Shown in pieces: positions 1 to 8,626 of a stretch of DNA of 46,823 bases. The stretch is from JALEFZ01 sp039817415 (GTDB taxonomy: Bacteria; Bacteroidota; Bacteroidia; J057): positions 1-46,823 of the forward strand of contig JBCBVV010000051.1 of the NCBI GenBank assembly GCA_039817415.1, read 5' to 3'. The first letter of the stretch is position 1. The number at the start of each line of letters is the position of its first letter. The notes under the pieces were generated by a model, which searched no databases, was not told the DNA's origin, and saw only the letters and a program-made list of their open reading frames with translations. The position numbers and the translations under genes were made by a program.

Positions 1-1481
1 CCTACAGGTGTAGGTGCGTAGAAGTTGATATCAGCACGAATGGACAATTTATCCTCAAGGGTCTTGTAGACTGCAAAGGCATCTAACCTCAGAGGAACAC
101 CATGATAGAATCTATCTGTCAAGCTATCTCCACTGGTTGTGAAAACATTCAAGGTCATGGCAGCACCCGCCAATAGATTCTTACTCACATCGTGGTTTAA
201 TTCGGCATGAATACCAGAGATGGTCGTAAAGGAGTCGTAAAGAGCTGTGAAGAAGACACTATCAAAGCTTCTGTACATCAGCTGATTTTCAATTCTTTTG
301 TGATAGGCCTGTGCACTAAAGTCGATCGATTGGTTCAGATTTCCCTTTATCCCGGCAAAGAAATGTAATCTCTCACGAGTGGGCTTGATATCCACTTCAG
401 TGCTCAAGTAGGGATTCTGGTAAATCATGTCATAGTAGGTGTTGTTGGTCATTCCACCCGTTACCCCTGCCAATACCGTCAAGCTTCCAGGGATCAATTG
501 GTAGGCAAATTGAACATCGGGAGCTAAGTTGGAAACACCCATGGAATCAACGTTTCTGTTGAAGTGGGCATAATTAACACCCGCTTTCAAACTAATTTTA
601 TCATTCTGATACTGGAAGGCTGGATTGATTTCGAAGAAAAATCTATTCTGACCAATGGTCCCCAAGTTCCCTCGGATGAATTGTAACTTAGACTCTACCC
701 CAATATTGGCCTCATCTGTAAAGTAGAAACCTCCACCAGGTGTCAGGGCTAGCATGGCCTCACTGTTTCCTCTTTTGCTGGAAACTCCTCTGATATCTAG
801 ACCCGCATTGTAGAAGTACCCTCTGTCAGGATCATATACAGAAGCAATGTTTCCAAAGGCATTGTATCGTGTGAAACTCATTCTCAAGCTGTCCTCTCTA
901 AATTGAGTTTCACCAGGAATCAACAAGCTATCATCCCCTGCATAGTTCCAATAGCCTGTGTTATAAAAATAAAGGCCACCGTTGATTTCATTATCCCCTT
1001 CTACAGTACTCAATTTACCTGAGAGGGTATTTTGTCGAAAGTTTCGAAGGTTGACTTCATCCGTATGGGCTGATAAATGTCGAAACACTAAGCCATAGTC
1101 TATCGATCGATCCTCCCCGTTGTTGACATATAAGTCCACAAAAGGGGTAGTATATCGACCAATTCCAACTTTTAGGATATTGTTGGTAAACTCCTCCTCT
1201 TTCTCAAATTCAATGGGACGTACAGTTGGATCTGCCGGTTCGAAGTCCACCTCCACTTTGAAAGGTTTAGAATCGAATTTTACTTCCTGATCTTTTCCTT
1301 GTTTGATTTCCTGGTATTTGATTTTAGACTTGGGTTTGTCTGAATCAATTACCTCATTGATACGCTCATTTTCTAAAACAAGAGAGTCTCTCCCCTCAAG
1401 TGGATTGCTTCCTTGGGCCCATACACCACTACTTAGGAGCAGCATAAAAAAGAGGGCTGAGATATATGCTAATGATTTCAT
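1..1481 (-). CDS. Outer-membrane beta-barrel protein (TonB-dependent-receptor-like), 3' part outside window
   Basis: Reading the minus strand from the ATG at 1481 gives an open frame of about 493 codons to the window edge, so the C-terminus is missing. It starts with a Sec signal peptide (MKSLAYISALFFMLLLSSGVWA, cut before QGSN). A charged, Lys/Glu-rich stretch follows to about residue 110, then a long run of alternating aromatic/polar beta-strand sequence with Tyr-, Asn- and Phe-rich segments, typical of an outer-membrane barrel. I see no plug domain with a TonB box in the first 110 residues, so this looks like a plugless TonB-receptor-like barrel. It starts 22 bases after the stop of the upstream TPR gene, so the two are probably one operon. 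Such TPR/barrel pairs recur in Bacteroidota and suggest an envelope assembly or Tol-Pal-like role (inference). Confidence 0.75.
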   Translation of the reverse strand, partial: MKSLAYISALFFMLLLSSGVWAQGSNPLEGRDSLVLENERINEVIDSDKPKSKIKYQEIKQGKDQEVKFDSKPFKVEVDFEPADPTVRPIEFEKEEEFTNNILKVGIGRYTTPFVDLYVNNGEDRSIDYGLVFRHLSAHTDEVNLRNFRQNTLSGKLSTVEGDNEINGGLYFYNTGYWNYAGDDSLLIPGETQFREDSLRMSFTRYNAFGNIASVYDPDRGYFYNAGLDIRGVSSKRGNSEAMLALTPGGGFYFTDEANIGVESKLQFIRGNLGTIGQNRFFFEINPAFQYQNDKISLKAGVNYAHFNRNVDSMGVSNLAPDVQFAYQLIPGSLTVLAGVTGGMTNNTYYDMIYQNPYLSTEVDIKPTRERLHFFAGIKGNLNQSIDFSAQAYHKRIENQLMYRSFDSVFFTALYDSFTTISGIHAELNHDVSKNLLAGAAMTLNVFTTSGDSLTDRFYHGVPLRLDAFAVYKTLEDKLSIRADINFYAPTPV

Positions 1482-1503
1482 GTAAGACAAAGTTTGTGTG
1501 TGA

Positions 1504-4500
1504 TTAATTGTTTTCATTGGCTGCTTCTTCATCTTCGATCTCTTTTAATCTCTCCTCAGCCTGTTTTTTGATATCATCGAATGTTGCTTCACGGATAATG
1601 GATCCTAGGGTACCTTTAGCCTGGAATACCTTCCCCATTTGGTAATAAGCTTCTGCAGCAATCAAGAAGACTTTCGCCTTGCGATAGTTGTAGGTCGTAA
1701 ATTGGTTGGCAAAGTATTTTACCGCATCAATCACCTCCACAAATTTGGCATTGGCAGCTTCTGTATTTCCACGCTTCTTTAAAGCGATTCCCTGCTCTAA
1801 GAAGATTTGAGCAACCATCAATTGTGATTCAGCTCCATATTCGTTTTTGAATTCTGATTCGATGTCACTGAAAGTTACCATGGCAGCTGTTAGGTCGCCG
1901 CTTGCATATTGAACCTTTCCCTTTTCGACACTGGCTTGGGTTCTGGAGGTTGCATCCGCCTCGTTGTTCTCAATGATTTGATCAAGCGCACCGATGGCTT
2001 CGCTATATTGCTTCATTGCCCTATAAGAACGAGCCATTCCGAAGAATCCCTGAACTCTGTTGGCTGTTGCGCTAGAGTTTCCTTCCAATTGCTTGTAAAG
2101 GGCCAAAGCCTCTCGATAATTCTTATTCTCAAAGTTCAGCTCCGCGGCTTCTAGCAGTGCTTCTAGCAAGAAGTTGTTACGCACGGTGGCCGAATAAACA
2201 CCTTTGTAATCTGCTAAGGCCTTTTTGTCATTGCCTAATTCTTTGTGAGAACGGGCACGGAATAACAAAGCTTCCAAGTAATTGGCGCCATTCTTATAAT
2301 CCTTGATGTAGGTATCAAACTGTTTAACTGCAGAACTGTAGTTTCCGGCAAAGTATCGCTCCTTGCCTGTATTGAAGAATACCTCAGCCAGGTTTTCGTT
2401 TACATCTGGATTTCCTTGGCGGTAATCCCGTAGGATACGGTCAAATTCAGACTCGGATACCAGGCTCTTTAAGTTATCTAGGGCCAATTGCGCATTTTCT
2501 TTATCGCTTCCGTAATCAGAAAGCACCTTCTTGTAATACTTTACCGCGTCAGCCTGACGTCCAAGGTTGAAGGCTGCCAATCCCATTCGGTTGTAGGCAG
2601 AACCTGCTAGGGGAGAACGTGGATACTGTTCAGCCAACATTCTCGCAAATTTGAATGCATTAGAATTGTCTTTCAACCAATTGGCATAGATATCGGACAT
2701 TCTGTCTAGCGCATTGTCTCTAAAGGCACTTTTACGGAAGCCTTTAACCAACTTCCCGAAGGTATTAACAGAGCTTTTGTACTGTCTTAAGCGGTAATAG
2801 GACTCTGCCATTTGATAGTAGGAATAATCTCCGAAGGCATACCTGAAGCTAATTACCTTCTTATAATAAGTAATCGCAGAATTGTAGTTCTTCTGAAGGA
2901 AATAGCAGTCTCCTGTACGAACATGGGCATCTACGACAAACTTGCGGTTTTCCCCGCTCTTTGCCTTGCTGATAAAGGTCTTAAAGTTCTTCTGGGCTTG
3001 CCCATATTCTTTCTGTTTATAATGTGCCCATGCCAATCCATAATACCCTTTGGCATAGTACTCATTGGTCGTAATACCAGATTGGTTCAGGTAATTTTTA
3101 AAGCCTGTTTCAGCGGTTCTGTACTTCTTGGCCTTAAAGTTTGTCTCAGCAATCCAGTATTTGGCACTCTTGGCAAAGTCTGCATTCGCAGGATTGTCGA
3201 TTGTACGCTGGAAATAAGACTGCGCTCTTTTCAGTTGGCCTTTTTCATATAGCTCCAAGCCGTAGTAGTAACAAACCGTTTGGTAGGATAACTTAGCTCT
3301 CCTTGTTGTTCTTGGAATGCCCTCAAAATACTTGATGGCGGCAGGATAGTTTCTTGTGAAGAGGTATACCTCACCAATCATTGTTTGTACTTCCCCTTTG
3401 TAGGAAGCATTTGGATAGTCTTTGGTAATCTTTTCAAGGGCCTTCAGGGCATCCGCATAAGCTTCTGTAGCAAAAGCGACCTTGGCATACTGATAGAGGG
3501 CATCTTCTGTAACCAACGGAATGGTATTCTTTCCTGATCTTGCTGCACTAGAGAAGGCTAGCTTGGCTGCATCCTTGTTCCCAGTTTCCAACAAGGAGAA
3601 TCCTAGGTAGTAAGAGGCAACCTGAGAAAGTGTATCTGTAGCCGTTTGCTTGATTACGCGCTGAAACAGGGGAATGGCTTTGTTATAATCCTTGCCCTGA
3701 TAATGCGAATAGCCGTATCGAAAGTTATCGGTACGCTCTAATCTACCTTTGTTCTTTTTGAACTCACCATAGTAGGCTATTGCCTTGGGAAAATCTTCCT
3801 TTTCAAATGAGGCATTGGCCACAATGTAATAGATTTGGGCTTCGTCCTTGCGGATTTGAGGTCCTCTCACCAAATCATCCGCCAAGGTGTAAAGCTCATC
3901 CATCTTTTTGAGCTTCAGGAGAGTGTTTGCATAATACACCCTGGTTTCCCTTCCATACTTATCAGATTCCTTCAAGGCATCAAAAGCGTCGTAAGCTTCT
4001 GCGTAGTTTTTTTCTTTGTATTGGATAATGGCCTTGTAGTATCGGGCATCTTCCTGATAGGGATTGGGTTTGGCTGCAGCCATATCGAAAAATCGAACGG
4101 CTTGGTCATAGTTTTTGACATCAAAAAAGGCATACCCGAGCAGGTACACCACTTCGTCAAATATATCTTTTGTAAGGTTAGAGCTTTGTACAGCTGCCTG
4201 AAAGGGGGCGATAGCTTTGCTGTATTTCTTTCTATTGAACCAGTACTTTCCTAGGTAATATTGAGCGAGTGAGGCTTTGGTATTCTCGGGAAACTCTCTC
4301 AAAAACTCCTCAAGTAACTCTTCTGTATTCTCCCTTTCGAGTTCATACGCACAAATAGCCTGAAGGTAACGAGCATTGGCGTGAAGATCATTTTCTTCTT
4401 TGGCTCGGAGGTCTTCTTCATAAGCAAGGAAAGCATCAAGTTTCTTCTGGGCCGCGCCATATTTGGCTTTGTCAAATAATTCTACTCCCTCTTGATAGAG

Positions 4501-4590
4501 AGGCAAAAAAGCCTGATAGGGCGTCAACTGCGCCCATAAGCTTGATGCCATCGAGACAGTAAAAAGCAATGTGATAAGGACCTTTTGCAT
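1504..4590 (-). CDS. Large TPR-repeat periplasmic protein (YbgF/Tol-Pal-like)
   Basis: The 1028-residue protein has a signal peptide (MQKVLITLLFTVSMASSLWA) followed by near-continuous tetratricopeptide repeats to the C-terminus. Recurrent elements such as YYxAIIQYKEKNY, YYLGFSLLE and AKYWIAETNFKAKKY are typical helix-A/helix-B TPR sequences. In Bacteroidota, proteins of this size and layout are usually annotated as tetratricopeptide repeat or YbgF-like proteins; they are thought to be periplasmic scaffolds for envelope complexes. The outer-membrane barrel gene follows after 22 bases, which supports a joint role at the outer membrane. The start ATG directly precedes the signal peptide, and a good Bacteroidetes promoter lies 38 bases upstream. 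The precise function is unknown. Confidence 0.85.
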   Translation of the reverse strand: MQKVLITLLFTVSMASSLWAQLTPYQAFLPLYQEGVELFDKAKYGAAQKKLDAFLAYEEDLRAKEENDLHANARYLQAICAYELERENTEELLEEFLREFPENTKASLAQYYLGKYWFNRKKYSKAIAPFQAAVQSSNLTKDIFDEVVYLLGYAFFDVKNYDQAVRFFDMAAAKPNPYQEDARYYKAIIQYKEKNYAEAYDAFDALKESDKYGRETRVYYANTLLKLKKMDELYTLADDLVRGPQIRKDEAQIYYIVANASFEKEDFPKAIAYYGEFKKNKGRLERTDNFRYGYSHYQGKDYNKAIPLFQRVIKQTATDTLSQVASYYLGFSLLETGNKDAAKLAFSSAARSGKNTIPLVTEDALYQYAKVAFATEAYADALKALEKITKDYPNASYKGEVQTMIGEVYLFTRNYPAAIKYFEGIPRTTRRAKLSYQTVCYYYGLELYEKGQLKRAQSYFQRTIDNPANADFAKSAKYWIAETNFKAKKYRTAETGFKNYLNQSGITTNEYYAKGYYGLAWAHYKQKEYGQAQKNFKTFISKAKSGENRKFVVDAHVRTGDCYFLQKNYNSAITYYKKVISFRYAFGDYSYYQMAESYYRLRQYKSSVNTFGKLVKGFRKSAFRDNALDRMSDIYANWLKDNSNAFKFARMLAEQYPRSPLAGSAYNRMGLAAFNLGRQADAVKYYKKVLSDYGSDKENAQLALDNLKSLVSESEFDRILRDYRQGNPDVNENLAEVFFNTGKERYFAGNYSSAVKQFDTYIKDYKNGANYLEALLFRARSHKELGNDKKALADYKGVYSATVRNNFLLEALLEAAELNFENKNYREALALYKQLEGNSSATANRVQGFFGMARSYRAMKQYSEAIGALDQIIENNEADATSRTQASVEKGKVQYASGDLTAAMVTFSDIESEFKNEYGAESQLMVAQIFLEQGIALKKRGNTEAANAKFVEVIDAVKYFANQFTTYNYRKAKVFLIAAEAYYQMGKVFQAKGTLGSIIREATFDDIKKQAEERLKEIEDEEAANENN

Positions 4591-4627
4591 TGTAAGATGT
4601 GTTTTTGAGATGATGTTATAGTCCGCT

Positions 4628-4658
4628 AAAAATTACCAATTTTCGAAATATCAACAAA
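4628..4658 (-). promoter_or_regulatory. Bacteroidetes-type promoter of the TPR/barrel operon
   Basis: On the minus strand a TTTG (-33 element, 4655-4658) is separated by 19 bases from TAATTTTT (-7 element, 4628-4635), which matches TAnnTTTG at seven of eight positions. It lies 38 bases upstream of the TPR start codon. The same 19-base spacing occurs at the FadR-type gene promoter near 39730-39760. Confidence 0.45.
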
Positions 4659-4699
4659 TATTGATGGAAGACAAATCAAAGTGATGAAGTCGGGTAAAA

Positions 4700-5040
4700 C
4701 GGAATGGGTGGAATGTTTGGTATCGGTATGAGTTATGCTGGTGATTGTTGGCAGGCAACTCATTACCTATGTTCCACGATTGATTTACATGATAAGCTGA
4801 TTACTTCCTATTCATCGTGTAACTCAACCCCTAGCCGCTTGCCTTCCCTACCTTTTGACCTGTTTCTACATGCCCATCATTAGGGCTCGGTCTCCTTTGC
4901 GATTACGAAGCTAAGTCATAGTTGTTGCTTCATAAGAGAGTAGACACAGGAAAAATATGGATGAACGAGTGAATTAGATGTACCACCACGTTAAGTAAGT
5001 TTAGTACATGTGTTAAACTTAAGAGGTTTTGCCTATTCCT
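4700..5040. other. Gene-poor stretch with structured-RNA-like sequence, possible mobile intron remnant
   Basis: No convincing reading frame crosses this stretch on either strand. On the minus strand it is rich in short G-rich blocks such as GGTAGGGAAGGCAAGCGGCT, separated by small potential stem-loops, which looks more like a folded RNA than intergenic filler. The style recalls the 5' domains of bacterial group II introns or a decayed mobile element, but I cannot identify a domain V or a reverse transcriptase. No boundary repeats were found. Treat as unassigned. Confidence 0.2.
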
Positions 5041-5473
5041 TCAAATTCTGGCATCCAACTTGAGCTAAAAAAGCTACAAACCCAATAAACTCTTCCTCGT
5101 ATTTTCCATCTGATTATCAATTGCCTTCTTTTTGAATGGCTCCTTCAAACAAGGAGGTAAAAATTTTTACACAGGCAATGTGGAAAACTAAAAGTAGGGC
5201 AGCGTGTAAGAATTACCTTAAAGTATATGTAGGAATCTACCTGCCGAGACCTTTTCCTTGCCCAATGAATCCAAGCAAGGAAATCGGAATGAGAGAAAAA
5301 GTCCAAATTGAACCGAAAAGGAGGAAAAAACCACCATTCATACGAGGCGAATAAATTTTAAATTATAGAATTTTCCCAAACCAAAATGGTAGGGTGTCGT
5401 AAGAATTGGGAGTTCTATGTATGTGATAAAACCATCGAAAATTCGAATATAGGGGTAATTTAATTGTTGGAAT

Positions 5474-5665
5474 ATGTATTATATCAGGAAATCGGCCGAG
5501 AAATGGGCTGTTCACAACAATTTCAACGGAAAAAGTAGGTCTTTGAATGAGGAGGAAGTTATGCAGATACTTAACGAATTCCCTTTTCTTAAAAACAATA
5601 GTGGGAAGAGCAATCAACTCACCTTTTTCCGAAACAAAATCAGGTCTATTTCAGACCTTCCTTAG
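5474..5665 (+). CDS. Small hypothetical protein (63 aa)
   Basis: This short frame starts MYYIRKSAEKWAVHNNF and continues with an acidic, helix-like segment (LNEEEVMQILNEFPFLK), then ends IRSISDLP. The composition is protein-like rather than random, and it is the only convincing frame in the 1.1-kb gap between the TPR gene and the Hsp70 gene. A strong terminator whose T-run favours plus-strand transcripts lies about 45 bases after the stop, which supports a transcribed plus-strand gene. I see no clear Shine-Dalgarno site, which is common in Bacteroidota. No function is recognised, and overlapping frames downstream look like shadows. Confidence 0.4.
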   Translation: MYYIRKSAEKWAVHNNFNGKSRSLNEEEVMQILNEFPFLKNNSGKSNQLTFFRNKIRSISDLP

Positions 5666-5710
5666 TTACTGTAATCGGGATTACCCACGACGTACCATCC
5701 AAAACAAACG

Positions 5711-5744
5711 AATAAAGGCGCTATATAAAGCGCCTTTATTTTTT
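5711..5744 (+). terminator. Strong rho-independent terminator between convergent genes
   Basis: A perfect 11-bp inverted repeat, AATAAAGGCGC (5711-5721) and GCGCCTTTATT (5730-5740), encloses an 8-base loop and is followed by more T residues to 5744. The T-run is on the plus strand, so it best serves the small ORF at 5474-5665. The hairpin is symmetrical enough to also end the minus-strand Hsp70 operon, whose stop is about 20 bases away. Confidence 0.8.
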
Positions 5745-5762
5745 ATCTGTTTATAAACTGCA

Positions 5763-8243
5763 TTAGCCTATTCCTGTGCCTCCTCGGTAAAATTCGGTTC
5801 TTCTTGCTGGTGGAAGGAGTTCAAACAATTGATTGATCACCACTCGTAATTGGCTATCGTTGTCCTCTTCAATGGCCTTGTTCCCTTGTTCTATCAGCAT
5901 CTCAGCTTTGAGCTGGTCTGTAAAGGAGCCAAACCTCCCATATACCAAACTGGCGAACAATTCTCGAATGTACCTACGACTTTTCCACCTGATGGAGAAT
6001 TTAAGACGCTGAATTTGCTTGATGAGGTCTTTGATCCTGAGAGAAGAACTGGTAGCCAAAATCACCTTTTCTTCAGACAGTAGGTCGTCGTATCTCCTTA
6101 AATCTTCAGGAATAGCTTCATAGGTTTCTATGACAGCTTCCATATCCCTTTTTTCTTGGAAATAGTCATTCTTAACAGCGATGATATACTTATCTCGGGT
6201 AAGGGCATCTACTTGTTGGGCAAGTTTACGTTTCCCGTCCTCAATCTGGAACTTTTCATCAGTTGTGTCCTTGTCCTTGAGTTTTTTGGCACGATCAAGT
6301 AAACCGAGAATGTCAAATTCCAGATCGACCATTTTTTGGGCATTTTCATAATTACCCTGATCTTCTGCATCTTCAATCTCATGTCGAACTTTATGGGCTA
6401 ATGAATTCAGTTCCAATTTGAGTTTAAAGAGGTCAACTTTCCGCTCAGAAGGGGTAAAAACATTCTCATACTCCTGATCGGTCATCAACAAATAGGCAGA
6501 TATCTTCAAATCTCTTGATTCTGACATTTCAAGAATAATCTCTACATCTGACCCTCTTACGAGGTCTCTGTTCAAGTCCTCTCCTGATATGCTAATAAAC
6601 CCAATGGTTTGATTGGCAGCAGGTAAGGCGATCCCAGGCCCTTCCACTACGGAGATGGTCAGTCGATCGGCAGAACCCTTGGCGATGGTGCGGGTCATTT
6701 GCTTGGTAATCGTCTTTTTTAGCGGGAGAATGGCATTTTTCTCGAACACCACTTCCAGCACAGTTGTCTCATTTTCTACATCATCTACCTCCAAGCAAAT
6801 GTCCTGCGGAAGAGGCTGCCCGACAACAGCATATTTTCCATGGGTAATGCCAATTGTTCCAAGGTTGAGATCAACGGGATTGTTATGCTCGTCAAATACC
6901 TTGAGGCTAAATTGATTGTAGGTGTCTTTCACCAATGGAAGTACTTCAGATACCTTGGCACTCACCGGCTTCAAACCCGTATCAAAACCTCCATCTAATC
7001 GGGTGATTCTGTAGTTTAGCCCTTCTATAGGTCCTTCAAATCTAGCAGCAAAATACTCCTTTTCCTCTTGAGTCGCTTTGAGATAAGCCATTTTTACCTG
7101 AATCTCAGCTTTTTGCCCGACCATCTCATCAGGATTCCCTTGCTGAAGGGGCTTGGTCCCCGCATAGTATGCTGCCCCAACCGAAACAGCTGTGGTTGGA
7201 TCTACCTCAGTATTGACCGCTATTCTTAGGCGCTTGGCAACTTCTTCACGGATATAGGGAATGTAAGTTGAACCACCCACCATTAGGACGAATTTCACTT
7301 CCTCAGCGGATAATCTGTTCCTTTGGAACATCTCTCCAATCATTCCAATTGTCTTGGAAAAAAAGGGCTCCAAAATAGATTCAAACTGCGCTCTTGTGAT
7401 GCTTAAAAATCCGTCAATCTCTTCCCCTCTATCATCAGTCGTGGTAAATTCTATTTCTGAGACTTTCGCAACAGATAGCTCTACCTTCGCATTTTCTGCC
7501 TTGAGCAAAAGGCTTTGGTATAGTTGATTATACTTTCCATCTAATGAACGAGACTCTTCTAACAAATTCTCAAAGGAACCCATGCTTTCCAGATAAGGAA
7601 GCACCAATTGTTCGACAATTTCCCTGTCAAAGTCAGTTCCCCCAAGGAAGTTATCACCCTCATGATCAAGGATGCGCATCTCTCCATCTTCAATACTGAC
7701 CAAGGCTACATCGAAGGTTCCTCCTCCTAAGTCGTACACCAACCATTTTCCATCTTCAAACTCTCCTCTTTCCTCTTGATTGGCATAGGCTAAGCTGGCT
7801 GCAATAGGTTCTTGAAGGAGCACAACTTCTTTGAATCCCGCCTTGTATCCTGCTTCTTTGGTGGCATTGGATTGGATGGTATCAAAAGAGGCAGGGATGG
7901 TTACAATGGTCGCATCAAATTGTTCGCCAGAATGAACAAAGCTTTTCAATTCCTGTAAGACAAAAGCAGAAAGCTCCACGGGTGAGTATGTTTGTCCAGC
8001 TACCTGATAGGTATCTGTTGTTCCCATTTTTCGTTTAAAGGAGGCTGCAACAAGGTCAGGAGCCTGAAGCAAAAGTTCGCGAGCCTTCTCCCCTACCAAT
8101 CTTCTTTCCTTTCTAAGGGCTACTACGGAAGGCAAGGTTTGTTTTTGCCCAATTGGATTTCGGAAGACGGTCACTTTACCATGCTCAAACTTGGCAATGG
8201 CAGAATTAGTGGTTCCAAGGTCTATTCCAAAATTTATTGTCAT
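5763..8243 (-). CDS. Divergent Hsp70-family (DnaK-like) ATPase
   Basis: The 826-residue protein opens with the Hsp70 phosphate-1 motif (GIDLGTTNSAIA, residues 6-17). It keeps the phosphate-2 motif YDLGGGTFDVAL (170-181) and the adenosine-site motif VLMVGGSTYIP (about 317-327), plus the Lys-rich KRKMGT near residue 70. Residues 1 to about 370 are therefore a complete actin-fold nucleotide-binding domain. The rest is not a normal DnaK substrate domain: it has a divergent beta-rich middle part, a long charged helical tail (about 580-800) and no EEVD-like or acidic end. It lies 12 bases after a small GrpE-like gene and downstream of a lipid kinase gene. Family knowledge supports an ATP-driven chaperone; the client is unknown. 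It is not the housekeeping dnaK. Confidence 0.9.
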   Translation of the reverse strand: MTINFGIDLGTTNSAIAKFEHGKVTVFRNPIGQKQTLPSVVALRKERRLVGEKARELLLQAPDLVAASFKRKMGTTDTYQVAGQTYSPVELSAFVLQELKSFVHSGEQFDATIVTIPASFDTIQSNATKEAGYKAGFKEVVLLQEPIAASLAYANQEERGEFEDGKWLVYDLGGGTFDVALVSIEDGEMRILDHEGDNFLGGTDFDREIVEQLVLPYLESMGSFENLLEESRSLDGKYNQLYQSLLLKAENAKVELSVAKVSEIEFTTTDDRGEEIDGFLSITRAQFESILEPFFSKTIGMIGEMFQRNRLSAEEVKFVLMVGGSTYIPYIREEVAKRLRIAVNTEVDPTTAVSVGAAYYAGTKPLQQGNPDEMVGQKAEIQVKMAYLKATQEEKEYFAARFEGPIEGLNYRITRLDGGFDTGLKPVSAKVSEVLPLVKDTYNQFSLKVFDEHNNPVDLNLGTIGITHGKYAVVGQPLPQDICLEVDDVENETTVLEVVFEKNAILPLKKTITKQMTRTIAKGSADRLTISVVEGPGIALPAANQTIGFISISGEDLNRDLVRGSDVEIILEMSESRDLKISAYLLMTDQEYENVFTPSERKVDLFKLKLELNSLAHKVRHEIEDAEDQGNYENAQKMVDLEFDILGLLDRAKKLKDKDTTDEKFQIEDGKRKLAQQVDALTRDKYIIAVKNDYFQEKRDMEAVIETYEAIPEDLRRYDDLLSEEKVILATSSSLRIKDLIKQIQRLKFSIRWKSRRYIRELFASLVYGRFGSFTDQLKAEMLIEQGNKAIEEDNDSQLRVVINQLFELLPPARRTEFYRGGTGIG

Positions 8244-8255
8244 GTGTTTTGCTGA

Positions 8256-8591
8256 TTATTTTTTTCCTACAATGACCACACCTCTTTGAATAATTTCTTT
8301 CAAAGGGCTGTCTTTCAATCTAATAATAGGTTTGATCACTTCCTTTATGGCAAGATTATCAATATCTGTTCCTGTGATACTGGCTTCACAGTCGGTTCGG
8401 GTTTCAGACCATTCTTCACCTACGGGATTATGGATCATCAAGCCTGCATTTTCCAGGCTATTTTTCATACGCCTAATATTTCTCCCCAGTTTTGCAGCTT
8501 CGGGAATTTGGTCAATTTTCTGTTCTAGATCGAAGGTATGATTCGCCAGATCTATCAGGGTCTTTAAGACTGTGGTGTTTTGAAAGTCCAT
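8256..8591 (-). CDS. Small GrpE-like protein, putative nucleotide exchange partner of the adjacent Hsp70
   Basis: The 111-residue protein has an amphipathic helical N-terminus (about 1-50, Leu/Ile heptad-like) followed by a compact beta segment. The order of that segment (NPVGEEW, ITGTDIDNLAIKEVIKPIIRL, IIQRGVVIVGKK) follows the pattern of the GrpE beta-domain, in which a P-G-E stretch precedes the I-x-E-V-x-x-P and V-V-V-x strands. It is much shorter than GrpE (about 180-200 aa) because the long dimerisation helix is mostly absent. It sits 12 bases upstream of the Hsp70 gene and 35 bases after the lipid kinase gene. The GrpE relationship is my reading of motif order and neighbourhood, not a confirmed match. 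Confidence 0.5.
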   Translation of the reverse strand: MDFQNTTVLKTLIDLANHTFDLEQKIDQIPEAAKLGRNIRRMKNSLENAGLMIHNPVGEEWSETRTDCEASITGTDIDNLAIKEVIKPIIRLKDSPLKEIIQRGVVIVGKK

Positions 8592-8626
8592 GTATCAAAC
8601 TACAAAAAAGGTAGCACTCGTTTTAC

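Noticed and set aside
1909..2154. Plus-strand frames opposite the TPR gene and other large genes
   Set aside because: They are shadows on the non-coding strand of clearly coding sequence, without homology-like motifs or ribosome sites.
5136..5354. 72-codon plus-strand frame in the gap before the Hsp70 operon
   Set aside because: The product is a low-complexity basic sequence with no motif, and it adjoins the structured-looking non-coding stretch; the apparent ribosome site (AAGGAGG) lies inside the frame, not before it.
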